From Brevundimonas albigilva (GTDB taxonomy: Bacteria; Pseudomonadota; Alphaproteobacteria; Caulobacterales; Caulobacteraceae): a DNA stretch of 64,000 nucleotides. Made by a program: the position numbers and the translations under genes. Below are positions 18,309 through 27,311 of this stretch, in pieces. Below the pieces are notes generated by a model. That model worked only from the letters and a program-made list of their open reading frames with translations, was not told the origin of the DNA and ran no database searches. The number at the start of each line of letters is the position of its first letter. The first letter of the stretch is position 1. Location of the stretch: NCBI RefSeq assembly GCF_023503965.1, contig NZ_CP097298.1, forward strand, positions 1,009,001 through 1,073,000. The letters run 5' to 3'.

Positions 18309-20673
18309 TCTCAAGACTTTCTGCCTGGCCGGCGCCGCCGGACTGGCCCTCGCCTCGGCCGCCGCGGCCCAATCGGGCGTCGCCCCGGGCGCGCCGGGCG
18401 ACGCGCCCGTCTGGTCCAGCGCCGCCAAGACCGGCGCAGGATCGTCCTACGAAGCCTATGTCGACGGCCAGTACCGCGACGGCGGCCCGACCGGCGCGGT
18501 GTCCAAGGTCTGGTATTCCATCGCCGACGGCGTCCTGACCGAGACCATGTACGGCCTGATCCACGAGGCGCAGATCAAGGCGCTGCGCTTCGCCCTGGTC
18601 ACGCCGGAAGGCCTGTCGCTGGAAGGCGACGACACCACCGCCCGCACCGAATACATCGACGTCGACGATCAGGGCCGCCCGCTGGCCCCGGCCTATCGGA
18701 TCACCACCCGCGACACGTCCGGCCGCTACGAGATCGTCAAGCGCATCTACAGCGACCCGGACCGCAACGCCCTGGTCCTGCGCGTCGAGATCAAGGCGCT
18801 CAGCGGCGAGATCACCCCCTATCTGCTGCTGGAGCCGCACATCGCCAACACCGGCGTGGACGACCAGGGCCGCGTCACGCGCGACGCCTTCCACGCCTGG
18901 GAGGGCGACACGCACCTTGTCCTGAAGCCGTCCGACGCCTTCGAGGCGGCCAGCGTCGGCTTCGTCGGCGTCTCGGACGGCCTGACCGACCTGCGCGACG
19001 GCAAGCTGGACTGGACCTACGCCTCCACCGGCGACGCGACCGGAAACACCCTGATGACCGGCGCCTTGCCGACGCTGCGCATGGGCCAGACCCTGACGCG
19101 CGACTTCGTCATCGGCTTCGGCGACAGCGCCGAGGCGGCCCAGGCGGCGGCGGACGGATCGTTCCAGACCGGCCTGGACGAGGTTCTGGCCCGCTTCGTC
19201 GGCGAAGGCGACCGCGTGGGCTGGCGCGACTACGTGGCCTCGCTGACCGAACTGCCGCGCATTGCGCAGCAGGCGACCGACGGCGGCAAGCTGGCCTACG
19301 CCTCGGCCCTGATGCTGAAGGTTCAGGAGGATCGCACCCACGCCGGCGCCCTGATCGCCAGCCTGTCGAACCCGTGGGGCGACACGGTCGACGCCTCCAA
19401 GTCCTCGACCGGCTACAAGGCCGTCTGGCCGCGCGACTTCTACCAGGTGGCCATGGCCCTGGCGGCGCTGGGCGACAGGGAGACGCCGCTGGCGGCCTTC
19501 AACTATCTGCCCCAGGTGCAGGTGGGCGCGGACACGCCGGGCAACACCGGCGTCGGCGGCTGGTTCCTGCAGAAGACCCATGTCGACGGCGAACTGGAAT
19601 GGGTCGCGGTCCAGCTGGACCAGACGGCCATGCCGATCATGCTGGGCTATCGCCTGTGGAAGCTGGGCTGGCTGTCGGACGCCGAGATGGCCGACCACTT
19701 CCGGTCCATGCTGAAGCCGGCCGCCGACTTCCTGGTCGACGGCGGCAAGGTGGGTCTGCTCTGGAACGACGCCGAGATCAGGCCGCCCTTCACCCAGCAG
19801 GAACGCTGGGAGGAGCAGCAGGGCTATTCCCCCTCCACCACCGCCGCCGTGGTCGCGGGCCTGACCGTCGCCGCCGAGATGGCGCGGGCCGCGGGCGACG
19901 CTGCCGATGCGAACCGCTACCAGGCCGCCGCCGACGACTACGCCGCCAAGATCGAAGCGCGGATGTTCACCACCAACGGCGACTTCGGCGACGGGCGCTA
20001 TTTCATCCGCATCACCCAGAACGAGAACCCGAACGACAAGGCCGCCATCGGCGCCGCCAACGGCCAGATCGCCCCGCAGGAGGACCGCGTCGTCGACGGC
20101 GGCTTCCTGGAACTGGTGCGCTATGGGGTCCGCAAGGCCGACGACCCCCACATCGTCGAGACCCTGCCCGTCTATGACGACCAGAGCCTCGAAGACCTGT
20201 ACCGCGTCCGCTACGACTTCGGCCCCGAGGGCGACACCACGCCCGGCTGGCGCCGCTATGGCGTCGACGGCTATGGCGAGGACTGGCGGACCGGGGCCAA
20301 CTACGGCGTCGGCGGCGAGATGAGCCCCGGCCAGCGCGGCCGCGTCTGGCCCTTCTTCACCGGCGAGCGCGGTCACTATGAGCTGGCGCGCGCCAGCGTG
20401 AACGGAACCCCTTCGCAATCCGATATCGACGCCATCCGCCAGACCTATGTGCGCGGCATGGAGCGGTTCGCCAACGACGGCCTGATGCTGTCGGAGCAGG
20501 TGTGGGACGGCGTCGGAAACCCGACCGAGAACGACTACGTGCTGGGCCAGAACAACGACTCGGCCACGCCCCTGGCCTGGACCCATGCGGAGTATCTGAA
20601 GCTGCTTCGGTCGCTGGCCGACGGCAAGGTCTGGGACCGCTACAAGGCGGTCGAGGATCGCTACGCCCGGTAA
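18301..20673 (+). CDS. GH15 glucoamylase (glucan 1,4-alpha-glucosidase), exported
   Basis: Releases beta-glucose from non-reducing ends of starch and dextrins by inversion. 790 aa. Signal peptide MRNLKTFCLAGAAGLALASAAAAQ; N-terminal glucodextranase-type beta domain to about residue 290; then the (alpha/alpha)6 barrel with VWPRDFYQVAMALAALGD, the acid in ERWEEQQGYSPST (E504/E505) and base in LSEQVWD (E732). ATG 18301 is chosen over an upstream GTG because it begins the signal peptide and has GTGAGGA 6 bases before it. Last gene of the operon, followed by a strong hairpin. Confidence 0.94.
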   Translation: MRNLKTFCLAGAAGLALASAAAAQSGVAPGAPGDAPVWSSAAKTGAGSSYEAYVDGQYRDGGPTGAVSKVWYSIADGVLTETMYGLIHEAQIKALRFALVTPEGLSLEGDDTTARTEYIDVDDQGRPLAPAYRITTRDTSGRYEIVKRIYSDPDRNALVLRVEIKALSGEITPYLLLEPHIANTGVDDQGRVTRDAFHAWEGDTHLVLKPSDAFEAASVGFVGVSDGLTDLRDGKLDWTYASTGDATGNTLMTGALPTLRMGQTLTRDFVIGFGDSAEAAQAAADGSFQTGLDEVLARFVGEGDRVGWRDYVASLTELPRIAQQATDGGKLAYASALMLKVQEDRTHAGALIASLSNPWGDTVDASKSSTGYKAVWPRDFYQVAMALAALGDRETPLAAFNYLPQVQVGADTPGNTGVGGWFLQKTHVDGELEWVAVQLDQTAMPIMLGYRLWKLGWLSDAEMADHFRSMLKPAADFLVDGGKVGLLWNDAEIRPPFTQQERWEEQQGYSPSTTAAVVAGLTVAAEMARAAGDAADANRYQAAADDYAAKIEARMFTTNGDFGDGRYFIRITQNENPNDKAAIGAANGQIAPQEDRVVDGGFLELVRYGVRKADDPHIVETLPVYDDQSLEDLYRVRYDFGPEGDTTPGWRRYGVDGYGEDWRTGANYGVGGEMSPGQRGRVWPFFTGERGHYELARASVNGTPSQSDIDAIRQTYVRGMERFANDGLMLSEQVWDGVGNPTENDYVLGQNNDSATPLAWTHAEYLKLLRSLADGKVWDRYKAVEDRYAR

Positions 20674-20679
20674 CGACAA

Positions 20680-20707
20680 GGGCCCCGGAGATCGCTCTCC
20701 GGGGCCC
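20680..20707. terminator. Hairpin terminator between glucoamylase and porin genes
   Basis: 12-bp perfect stem GGGCCCCGGAGA / TCTCCGGGGCCC with loop TCGC, located between two convergent genes, with CTTT beyond the stem on the plus strand and CTTGT on the minus strand. Probably bidirectional. Confidence 0.8.
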
Positions 20708-20731
20708 CTTTCGATCCGACGGGATCGGTCG

Positions 20732-21424
20732 TCAGAAGACGACCTTCAGGCCGCCGACGATGCGGTCCTCATAGGCTGCGACGCCGTCCACGTCCGTGTC
20801 GTGATAGCGGACGTCGATCGCCAGATTGTCCGTCAGGGCGTAGGTCGCCCCGATGTTCCAGGTCACATAGTCGTCCGACACGTCCAGCGTCTGCTGGCCC
20901 ACCGCGCCCGAGACCGTCAGCTTGTCCATCGGCGCGAAGCTGCCGTTGACCTCGTAATAGGTCGCGGTCTCGTCCACGCCGAAGAAGTCCGGTGAATAAT
21001 AGACCGCCGCGCCGACGCTGGCGGGACCGACCGCGCGCGACGCCGCCAGCTTGAACTCGGTGTAGCTGTAGTCGGCGGCGCCCGGCTCGTTGACGTAGGC
21101 GTAGTAGATGACGCCGCCGTCCAGGGCGAAGCCGCCCGCCTCGCCCCGGAAGCCGCCGTAGACGTCGACCTCGGCGTCGGTGTCGTCGAAGAAGTCGACG
21201 TTGGAGCCCCAGACGCCGGCGTAGAAGCCGCCGGCGGTGAGGTCGATACCGCCCTGGATGGCCGGCTCCTCGTCGGTCTGGCTGGCGCCGCGGAAGACAT
21301 AGTCGCTGACCACGCCGACGTTGAAGGCGACATCCACGTCCGTCTGGGCCGAGGCCGGCGCCGCCAGCGAGACCAGGCCGGCGGCGATCGCCAGGGCGGC
21401 CATGCGGAACTTAGCTACGCTCAT
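20732..21424 (-). CDS. TorF-family putative outer-membrane porin
   Basis: 230 aa with signal peptide MSVAKFRMAALAIAAGLVSLAAPASAQ. The mature protein starts with VAFNVGVVSDYVFRGASQTDEEPAIQGGID, the hallmark of the TIGR02001/TorF family, and consists of alternating strands ending in the C-terminal VVF expected of an outer-membrane barrel. AAGGGGA lies 7 bases before the ATG. It follows the ammonium transporter by 93 bases in the same direction, so it may be co-expressed under nitrogen limitation and supply an outer-membrane route for small nitrogen solutes (inference). Confidence 0.88.
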   Translation of the reverse strand: MSVAKFRMAALAIAAGLVSLAAPASAQTDVDVAFNVGVVSDYVFRGASQTDEEPAIQGGIDLTAGGFYAGVWGSNVDFFDDTDAEVDVYGGFRGEAGGFALDGGVIYYAYVNEPGAADYSYTEFKLAASRAVGPASVGAAVYYSPDFFGVDETATYYEVNGSFAPMDKLTVSGAVGQQTLDVSDDYVTWNIGATYALTDNLAIDVRYHDTDVDGVAAYEDRIVGGLKVVF

Positions 21425-21517
21425 TACAGAATCCCCTTGTTTATGATTGTTGTCGAGAGAGCCCGCGCGTGGCGGGATCCGGGACGCGGGGAGAGCCGCG
21501 CCCCGGGATTGAGGGCG

Positions 21518-22864
21518 TCAGACGCTCTCCAGCGCCTCGCCGTGCAGCGAGGTGTCAAGGCCGGCGGTCTCTTCCGCCTCGCTGACGCGCAGGCCGGTGG
21601 TGAACTTGCAGATGAACAGGATCACCAGGGTGCCCACGGCGCTGTAGATGATGGTGCCGATCAGGCCATAGGCCTGGGCGCCGATGTTGGCGCCTTCCGA
21701 CAGGCTGTTGATCGCGGTCGAGGCGAACACGCCGGTCAGCAGGGCGCCGATCAGGCCGCCCGCGCCGTGGATGCCGAAGGCGTCCAGCGAGTCGTCGTAG
21801 CGCAGCAGCTTCTTGATCCACACCGACGAGGCGTAGCAGACCGGGCCGGCGATCAGGCCGATGATGACCGCGCCCTTCGGATCGACGAAGCCGGCGGCCG
21901 GGGTGATGGCGACCAGGCCCGCCACCACGCCCGACAGCATGCCGATCAGCGAGACCTTCTTCTTCTCGATGTATTCGACGACCTTCCAGGTCAGGGCGGC
22001 GGCCGCGGCGGCCAGGATGGTGTTCAGCAGCGCCACGCCCATCAGGTCGTTGGCGGCGCCGGCCGAGCCCGCGTTGAAGCCGATCCAGCCGACCAGCAGC
22101 AACGAGGCTCCGATCATGGTCAGGACCGGGTTGTGCGCCAGGATCGGCTCGACCCCGTAGCCCTTGCGGCGGCCCAGGAAGATCGCGCAGACCAGACCCG
22201 CGACGCCCGAGTTGACGTGAACGACCGCACCGCCGGCGAAGTCCAGCACGCCGGCCGAACCCAGGAAGCCGCCGCCCCAGACCCAGTGGCAGATCGGCGC
22301 ATAGACCAGCAGCGACCAGAGCGCCGTGAACAGCAGCAGCGCCGAATACTTCATCCGCTCGGCGAAGGCGCCGGTGACTAGGGCCGGGGTGATGATGGCG
22401 AAAGTCATCTGGAAGGAGATGAACAGGAACTCGGGGATTCCCGGCAGCAGGCCGTTGGCCGTCTGCAGCGACACATTGTTCAGGAACAGCATGTCCAGGC
22501 TGCCGATGAAGGGCTGAAGCCCCTCCGACGGATTGGCGCCGAAGGCCAGGCTGTAGCCGGCGATGAACCACACCAGCGACACCACGGCGAAGACGCCGAC
22601 GGACTGGGTGATGGTGGCGATCACGTTCTTGCGCCGCACCATGCCGCCGTAGAACAGCGCCAGGCCCGGCAGGGTCATCAGCAGCACCAACGCCGTGGAC
22701 GTGCCCAGCCAGGCGGTGCCCGCGCCGTCCAGCTCAAGCGCCGCCTGGTGGCCCAGCAGAGCCGGCGCGGCGTCCTGGGCGGCGGCCGCTCCCGCGCCGA
22801 AGAGACAAAGTGTGGGAAGAAGGAGCCCCGCGGCCCCGAGGAGTCGATTTCCGACCTGCGACAT
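21518..22864 (-). CDS. amt: Ammonium transporter (Amt/MEP/Rh family)
   Basis: 448 aa, cleavable signal peptide then 11 membrane helices. Conserved pore features are visible: FYGGMVRRKNVI after TM1, FISFQMTFAIITPALVTGAFAERM, the first pore histidine in GGAVVHVNSG and the second in DAFGIHGAGG. A G-rich ribosome site sits 9 bases before the ATG. The usual partner glnK (PII protein) is not adjacent on either side, although the C-terminal tail that PII would contact is present (RVSEAEETAGLDTSLHGEALESV). Confidence 0.94.
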   Translation of the reverse strand: MSQVGNRLLGAAGLLLPTLCLFGAGAAAAQDAAPALLGHQAALELDGAGTAWLGTSTALVLLMTLPGLALFYGGMVRRKNVIATITQSVGVFAVVSLVWFIAGYSLAFGANPSEGLQPFIGSLDMLFLNNVSLQTANGLLPGIPEFLFISFQMTFAIITPALVTGAFAERMKYSALLLFTALWSLLVYAPICHWVWGGGFLGSAGVLDFAGGAVVHVNSGVAGLVCAIFLGRRKGYGVEPILAHNPVLTMIGASLLLVGWIGFNAGSAGAANDLMGVALLNTILAAAAAALTWKVVEYIEKKKVSLIGMLSGVVAGLVAITPAAGFVDPKGAVIIGLIAGPVCYASSVWIKKLLRYDDSLDAFGIHGAGGLIGALLTGVFASTAINSLSEGANIGAQAYGLIGTIIYSAVGTLVILFICKFTTGLRVSEAEETAGLDTSLHGEALESV

Positions 22865-22934
22865 AAGCTAGTACCCCCTATGCAATCTCGCAGATGCGAA
22901 CTTTTACCGCATTCGCGAAACGCGCAAGAGGCTT

Positions 22935-22969
22935 GACCGTGAACGGTGCAACTTTCTTGCAACGTTCAC
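22935..22969. promoter_or_regulatory. Long inverted repeat between leuB end and amt start
   Basis: 15-base arms CCGTGAACGGTGCAA / TTGCAACGTTCACGG with one mismatch and a five-base loop. No U-run follows on the minus strand, so an intrinsic terminator for the leu genes is only one option; a protein-binding site in the amt promoter region is the other. Confidence 0.55.
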
Positions 22970-23080
22970 GGCTCAAAAGTTAAAGCCGGAATAATGTTTG
23001 CGCGAAAAGGGGATTTGGCCGAAAGGCCTTCCCTGCGGATCGGCGTTCCGCGAAAGGATATTCAGCGCCTGAATCGGGCG

Positions 23081-24187
23081 TCAGGCCCAGTGCATCTGCA
23101 CCCGGTGCGCCGCTGCCCAGTGGATGGCGCGGATGGCGTCGATGACGGCCTCGGTCGCCGCGCGGGTTCCCAGTTCGCCGCCCAGGTCGGCCGTGACCGC
23201 GCCCGCCGCCAGGACCGCCGCGACGGCCGCCTCGATGGAATCCGCCTCGTCTTCCAGCTTCAGGCTGTGACGCAACAGCAGGGCCGCCGACAGGATGGTC
23301 CCGACCGGATTGGCCAGATCCTGGCCCGCGATGTCCGGCGCCGAGCCGTGGATCGGCTCGAACAGGCCCGGGCCCTCCGCGCCCAGCGAGGCGGAAGGCA
23401 GCAGGCCGATGGAGCCGCCCAGCACCGAAATCTCGTCGGACAGGATGTCGCCGAACATGTTTTCGGTCAGGATGACGTCGTATTCGCGGGGCTTGCGGAT
23501 CAGGTGCATCGCCATGGAATCGACCAGGGCGTGCTCCAGCTGGATTTCGGGGAATTCCTCGGCGTGGATGCGGGTCACCACCTCGCGCCACAGACGGCTG
23601 GTCTCCATCACATTGGCCTTGTCGACGGACGTGACCTTGCCGCGCCGCTGGCGGGCGGTGTGGAAGGCGGCGCGGGCGACGCGCTCGATCTCGACCACCG
23701 TATATTCGCACAGGTCGGTCGCGCCCTTGTCGTCGCGGGTCTTCTCACCGAAATAGACGCCGCCCGTCAGTTCGCGGAAGACGATCAGATCGACGCCCTC
23801 GACGATCTCCTTCTTCAGCGGCGACCGATGCGCCAGCACCGGCGAGACCTGCAGCGGCCGCAGGTTGGCGAACAGGCCCATGGCCTTGCGGATCGCCAGC
23901 AGCCCCTGTTCGGGCCGCGCCTTGCCGCCGTCCCACTTCGGCCCGCCCACCGCGCCCAGCAGCACCGCGTCGGCGGCCACGCAGGCCGCCCGCGTCGCCT
24001 CAGGCAGGGGCTCGCCCGTCTCGTCGATGGCGGCGCCGCCGATCAGGTGTTCGGTGAACTGGAAGTCGTGCCCGTAGAAGTCGCCGATGACCGACAGGAC
24101 ATCGCGCGCGGCGCGCGTCACCTCGGGCCCGACCCCGTCGCCGGGCAGCAGGACGATGGTGTAGGTCTTGGGGGCGGCGTGGGGCAT
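23081..24187 (-). CDS. leuB: 3-isopropylmalate dehydrogenase
   Basis: Third step of leucine synthesis: NAD-dependent oxidative decarboxylation of 3-isopropylmalate. 368 aa. N-terminus [15 protein letters not shown]; substrate and metal motifs [27 protein letters not shown], and [33 protein letters not shown] site [27 protein letters not shown] 24187 is used because its A is shared with the leuD TGA (TGATG); an open extension to 24394 is leuD read in another frame. Last gene of the BCAA superoperon. Confidence 0.96.
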   Translation of the reverse strand: MPHAAPKTYTIVLLPGDGVGPEVTRAARDVLSVIGDFYGHDFQFTEHLIGGAAIDETGEPLPEATRAACVAADAVLLGAVGGPKWDGGKARPEQGLLAIRKAMGLFANLRPLQVSPVLAHRSPLKKEIVEGVDLIVFRELTGGVYFGEKTRDDKGATDLCEYTVVEIERVARAAFHTARQRRGKVTSVDKANVMETSRLWREVVTRIHAEEFPEIQLEHALVDSMAMHLIRKPREYDVILTENMFGDILSDEISVLGGSIGLLPSASLGAEGPGLFEPIHGSAPDIAGQDLANPVGTILSAALLLRHSLKLEDEADSIEAAVAAVLAAGAVTADLGGELGTRAATEAVIDAIRAIHWAAAHRVQMHWA

Positions 24188-24771
24188 CAGACGGTCTCTC
24201 TCGATCGCTCGAAGGCTTCGATCTCGGGCAGGTTTGATTGCAGCCAGCCCAGGGTGTCCACCCCGTCCAGCAGGCATTGGCGGGCGAAGGATTCGACCCC
24301 GAACGGCACGGGATGGGCATTGCCCCGCCGGATCTCGTTCGCCTGGAGGTCGATCGTCACCGGCTGGTCCGGCTGCGACGCCAGATCGTCCCACACGGCC
24401 TGGCTGACGACGATGGGCAGAAGGCCGTTTTTCAGCGCGTTCGATGTAAAAATGTCAGCGATTTCGGTCGAGATCACCGCCCGAAACCCATAGTCCAGCA
24501 ACGCCCAGGGTGCGTGCTCGCGCGACGATCCGCAGGCGAAGTTGCGGCCCGCCAGCAGGATGCGGTGCTCCGTCGGGTCGATGCGGTTCAGGATCGCCTC
24601 GGGCTTTTCCGATCCGTCCGCCTCGTAGCGCCAGTCGTAGAAGGCGGCCTTGCCCAGCCCCTCGCGCGTCGTCGTGGTCAGGAAGCGCGCGGGAATGATC
24701 TGGTCGGTGTCGATATTGGCCTGGCTGAGGGTGACCGTCTTCGACGTCAGGACCTGGAACGGTTCAGACAT
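24187..24771 (-). CDS. leuD: 3-isopropylmalate dehydratase small subunit
   Basis: Swivelling domain of isopropylmalate isomerase; pairs with LeuC. 194 aa, the usual bacterial length, with [13 protein letters not shown] near the start and the conserved [24 protein letters not shown] loop that contacts substrate. Its start overlaps the leuC stop by 8 bases and its stop is fused with the leuB start, consistent with coupled translation in equal amounts. Confidence 0.96.
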   Translation of the reverse strand: MSEPFQVLTSKTVTLSQANIDTDQIIPARFLTTTTREGLGKAAFYDWRYEADGSEKPEAILNRIDPTEHRILLAGRNFACGSSREHAPWALLDYGFRAVISTEIADIFTSNALKNGLLPIVVSQAVWDDLASQPDQPVTIDLQANEIRRGNAHPVPFGVESFARQCLLDGVDTLGWLQSNLPEIEAFERSRETV

Positions 24772-26170
24772 GCTCCACCTCGCTCAGATAGACGCGCGGA
24801 TCGGTCAGCACCCCGGCCACCGCCGTCGCCGCCGCCGTCGCCGGGCTGGCCAGGATGGTGCGGGCGTCCTTGCCCTGGCGGCCCTCGAAATTGCGGTTGG
24901 AGGTCGACACCGCCAGTTGCCCCGGCGCGACGAAATCGCCGTTCATGGCGATGCACATCGAACAGCCGGGAATGCGCCATTCGGCCCCGGCGGCGATGAA
25001 GACCTGGTCCAGCCCTTCCGCCTCGGCGTCGCGACGCACGGCTTCGGAGCCCGGCACCACCAGCATCCGGACGCCCGGCTTGACCTTGCGCCCACGCAGC
25101 ACCTCGGCGGCGGCGCGCAGATCGGGCAGGCGGCCGTTGGTGCAAGAACCTATGAAGACGACGTCCACCGGCTGGCTGGTCGTCGCCTCGCCTGCGGTGA
25201 AGCCCATATAGGCGATGGCCTTGCGGTCGCTGTCCGACTGCGGCTGCGGCACCGGCGAACCGATCGGCGCCCCGGCGTCCGGGGTCGTGCCCCAGGTCGC
25301 CATCGGCCGGATGGCCGCGCCGTCGATGACGACCTCCTTGTCGAAGACGGCGCCCGGATCGGTCGCCAGCTTCAGCCATTCGTCCGCGGCCGCCTCATAG
25401 TCGGTCGGGACGTGCTTGCGGCCGCGCAGCCAGTCGATGGTGGTCTGGTCCGGGGCGATCATGCCCGCGCGGGCGCCCGCCTCGATGGACATGTTGCACA
25501 GGGTCATTCGCCCTTCCATGTCCAGCGACCGCACCGCCTCGCCGGCGTATTCGATGACGTATCCGGTGCCGCCGCCAAAGCCGATGGCGGCGATGACGGC
25601 CAGGGCGACGTCCTTGCCCGACACGCCCGGCTGCAGTTCGCCGCCCACCGTCACCCGCATGGCCTTGGCCTTGCGCTGCAGCAGGCACTGGGTCGCCAGC
25701 ACATGGCCGACTTCCGAGGTGCCGATGCCGAAAGCCAGGGCCCCGAAGGCGCCGTGCGTCGCCGTATGGCTGTCGCCGCAGACCACCGTCATGCCCGGCT
25801 GGGTCAGGCCCAGCTCCGGCCCCATGACATGGACTACGCCCCGATCGTCCGAGCCCCAGCCCGCCAAGGGCACGCCGTGGGCGGCGCAGTTCCGCTCCAG
25901 CGTATGGACCTGGGCCTCGGCCTGGGCGGTGACATAGGGCTTGGCGCCGTCCGGCCCGGCCGGCAGGGTCGGGGTGGAATGGTCCAGGGTGGCGTAGGTG
26001 CGGTCCGGGCGGCGGACCTTCAGCCCGCGCGCCTCGATCTCGCTGAAGGCCTGCGGGCTGGTGACCTCGTGCACCAGATGCAGGTCGATATACAGCACGC
26101 CGGGCGTCTCGGCCGTCTCCTGGCGCACGACATGGGCGTCCCAGACCTTGTCGAACAGGGTGCGGGCCAT
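24764..26170 (-). CDS. leuC: 3-isopropylmalate dehydratase large subunit
   Basis: Aconitase-type [4Fe-4S] enzyme that isomerises 2- to 3-isopropylmalate with LeuD. 468 aa. Shows [12 protein letters not shown] near the N-terminus, [30 protein letters not shown], the first cluster cysteine in FIGSCTNGR and the pair in [10 protein letters not shown] palindromic repeat of about 175 bp lies between its ATG and the upstream ilvE stop, the only sizeable gap in the operon, so its ribosome site is close to or within the repeat edge. Confidence 0.96.
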   Translation of the reverse strand: MARTLFDKVWDAHVVRQETAETPGVLYIDLHLVHEVTSPQAFSEIEARGLKVRRPDRTYATLDHSTPTLPAGPDGAKPYVTAQAEAQVHTLERNCAAHGVPLAGWGSDDRGVVHVMGPELGLTQPGMTVVCGDSHTATHGAFGALAFGIGTSEVGHVLATQCLLQRKAKAMRVTVGGELQPGVSGKDVALAVIAAIGFGGGTGYVIEYAGEAVRSLDMEGRMTLCNMSIEAGARAGMIAPDQTTIDWLRGRKHVPTDYEAAADEWLKLATDPGAVFDKEVVIDGAAIRPMATWGTTPDAGAPIGSPVPQPQSDSDRKAIAYMGFTAGEATTSQPVDVVFIGSCTNGRLPDLRAAAEVLRGRKVKPGVRMLVVPGSEAVRRDAEAEGLDQVFIAAGAEWRIPGCSMCIAMNGDFVAPGQLAVSTSNRNFEGRQGKDARTILASPATAAATAVAGVLTDPRVYLSEVEHV

Positions 26171-26174
26171 CAGC

Positions 26175-26349
26175 GATCCTCCCCTGCGAAGCGGGGAGGG
26201 GGACCATGCGCAGCATGGTGGTGGGGGCGAACCCGGACTCGGCGCGTGGGGTCGCCCCCTCCACCGTGTAGCCTGTCCTCGGGCTCGCCTCTGGCGAGAC
26301 CCGGGGGCGGTCCCCCTCCCCCGTTACGCTGCGCTCCTCGGGGAGGATC
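26175..26349. repeat. GATCCTCCCC inverted-repeat element, copy 1 (inside the BCAA operon)
   Basis: Outer ends GATCCTCCCC and GGGGAGGATC, with the inner conserved block GGACCATGCG...GGTGG and its inverse on the far side. It occupies nearly all of the ilvE-leuC gap: its right end is 2 bases from the ilvE stop codon and its left end 4 bases from the leuC start. In the transcript it would form a stable structure that may alter downstream expression. Confidence 0.85.
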
Positions 26350-26351
26350 GT

Positions 26352-27311
26352 TCACGCATACTCAGGCTCCCGTTTGGTCACCGCCGCGCCGATCGGTTCC
26401 AGCCAGCCAAACGCATCCGGGGTTTCGCCGGTGAACAGGCCCCGGAACGCGGCGTTGACCACCCTGGTCACCGGACCCGGCCCGGCGGCCCGGGTCGTGA
26501 TCCCGTCCACCGAACGCACCGGGGTGATCTCCGCCGCCGTGCCGGTCATGAAGATTTCGTCGGCCAGATACAGGGCCTCGCGCGGCATGGCCTGCTCGAC
26601 CACCTCAAACCCTTGCGCCTTGGCCAGCTTGATGACGCTGTCGCGGGTGATGCCCATCAGGATGGAGTTGGCCGCCGGCGGCGTCATCACCCGGCCGTCC
26701 TTGACCACGAACAGGTTCTCGCCCGCCCCTTCCGACAGACGGCCGTCGACGCCCAGGGCGATGCCCTCGCCGAATCCGCCGACACGGGCCTCGCGCCCGA
26801 TCAGATAGGACGACAGATAGTTGCCGCCCGCCTTGGCCGCCGAGGGCGTGGTGTTCGGCGCCGTGCGGTTCCAGCTGGACACGCAGGCGTCCACACCCTT
26901 CTCCAGCGCCTCCTCGCCCAGATACGCGCCCCACGGGAACGCCGCGATGGCGATGTCCACGTTCATGTTCTGCGGCGCCGGGGTCACGCCCATGCCGCAC
27001 TGGCCCAGGAAGGCGATGGGCCGGACATAGGCTGAGCGCAGCCCCTCGGAGCGCACCACCGCATGGCAGGCCGCGACCAGCTCGTCCTCGGTGTAGGGCA
27101 GCTGGATATGATAGATGCGGGCGCTGTCGAACAGGCGGCGCACGTGCTCGCGCAGGCGAAAGCCGCACGGGCCGTTCGGGGTGTCATAGACGCGGATGCC
27201 CTCGAACACCGAGGTGCCGTAGTGGAGCGCGTGGCTCATGACGTGGATCTTGGCGTCGGCCCACGGCGTCAGTTCGCCGTTGATCCAGATGTTCTCAGCC
27301 AGCGGCTGCAT
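26352..27311 (-). CDS. ilvE: Branched-chain amino acid aminotransferase
   Basis: PLP fold-type IV transaminase for the last step of Leu, Ile and Val synthesis. 319 aa. Shows IWINGELTPWADAKIHVMSHALHYGTSVFEGIRVY, the PLP lysine region GGNYLSSYLIGREA, EGAGENLFVVKDG and GITRDSVIKLAKAQG, and the cofactor phosphate loop FMTGTAAEITPV. The ATG overlaps the end of leuA by 17 bases. Confidence 0.95.
   Translation of the reverse strand: MQPLAENIWINGELTPWADAKIHVMSHALHYGTSVFEGIRVYDTPNGPCGFRLREHVRRLFDSARIYHIQLPYTEDELVAACHAVVRSEGLRSAYVRPIAFLGQCGMGVTPAPQNMNVDIAIAAFPWGAYLGEEALEKGVDACVSSWNRTAPNTTPSAAKAGGNYLSSYLIGREARVGGFGEGIALGVDGRLSEGAGENLFVVKDGRVMTPPAANSILMGITRDSVIKLAKAQGFEVVEQAMPREALYLADEIFMTGTAAEITPVRSVDGITTRAAGPGPVTRVVNAAFRGLFTGETPDAFGWLEPIGAAVTKREPEYA

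Noticed and set aside
18043..20679. 878-codon minus-strand frame opposite the glucoamylase
   Set aside because: The plus strand encodes a full GH15 enzyme with catalytic residues; the antisense translation has no family features.
26170..26355. Small ORF encoded within the repeat between ilvE and leuC
   Set aside because: Pro/Gly/Arg-rich translation of the palindromic element; no ribosome site or conservation to support it.
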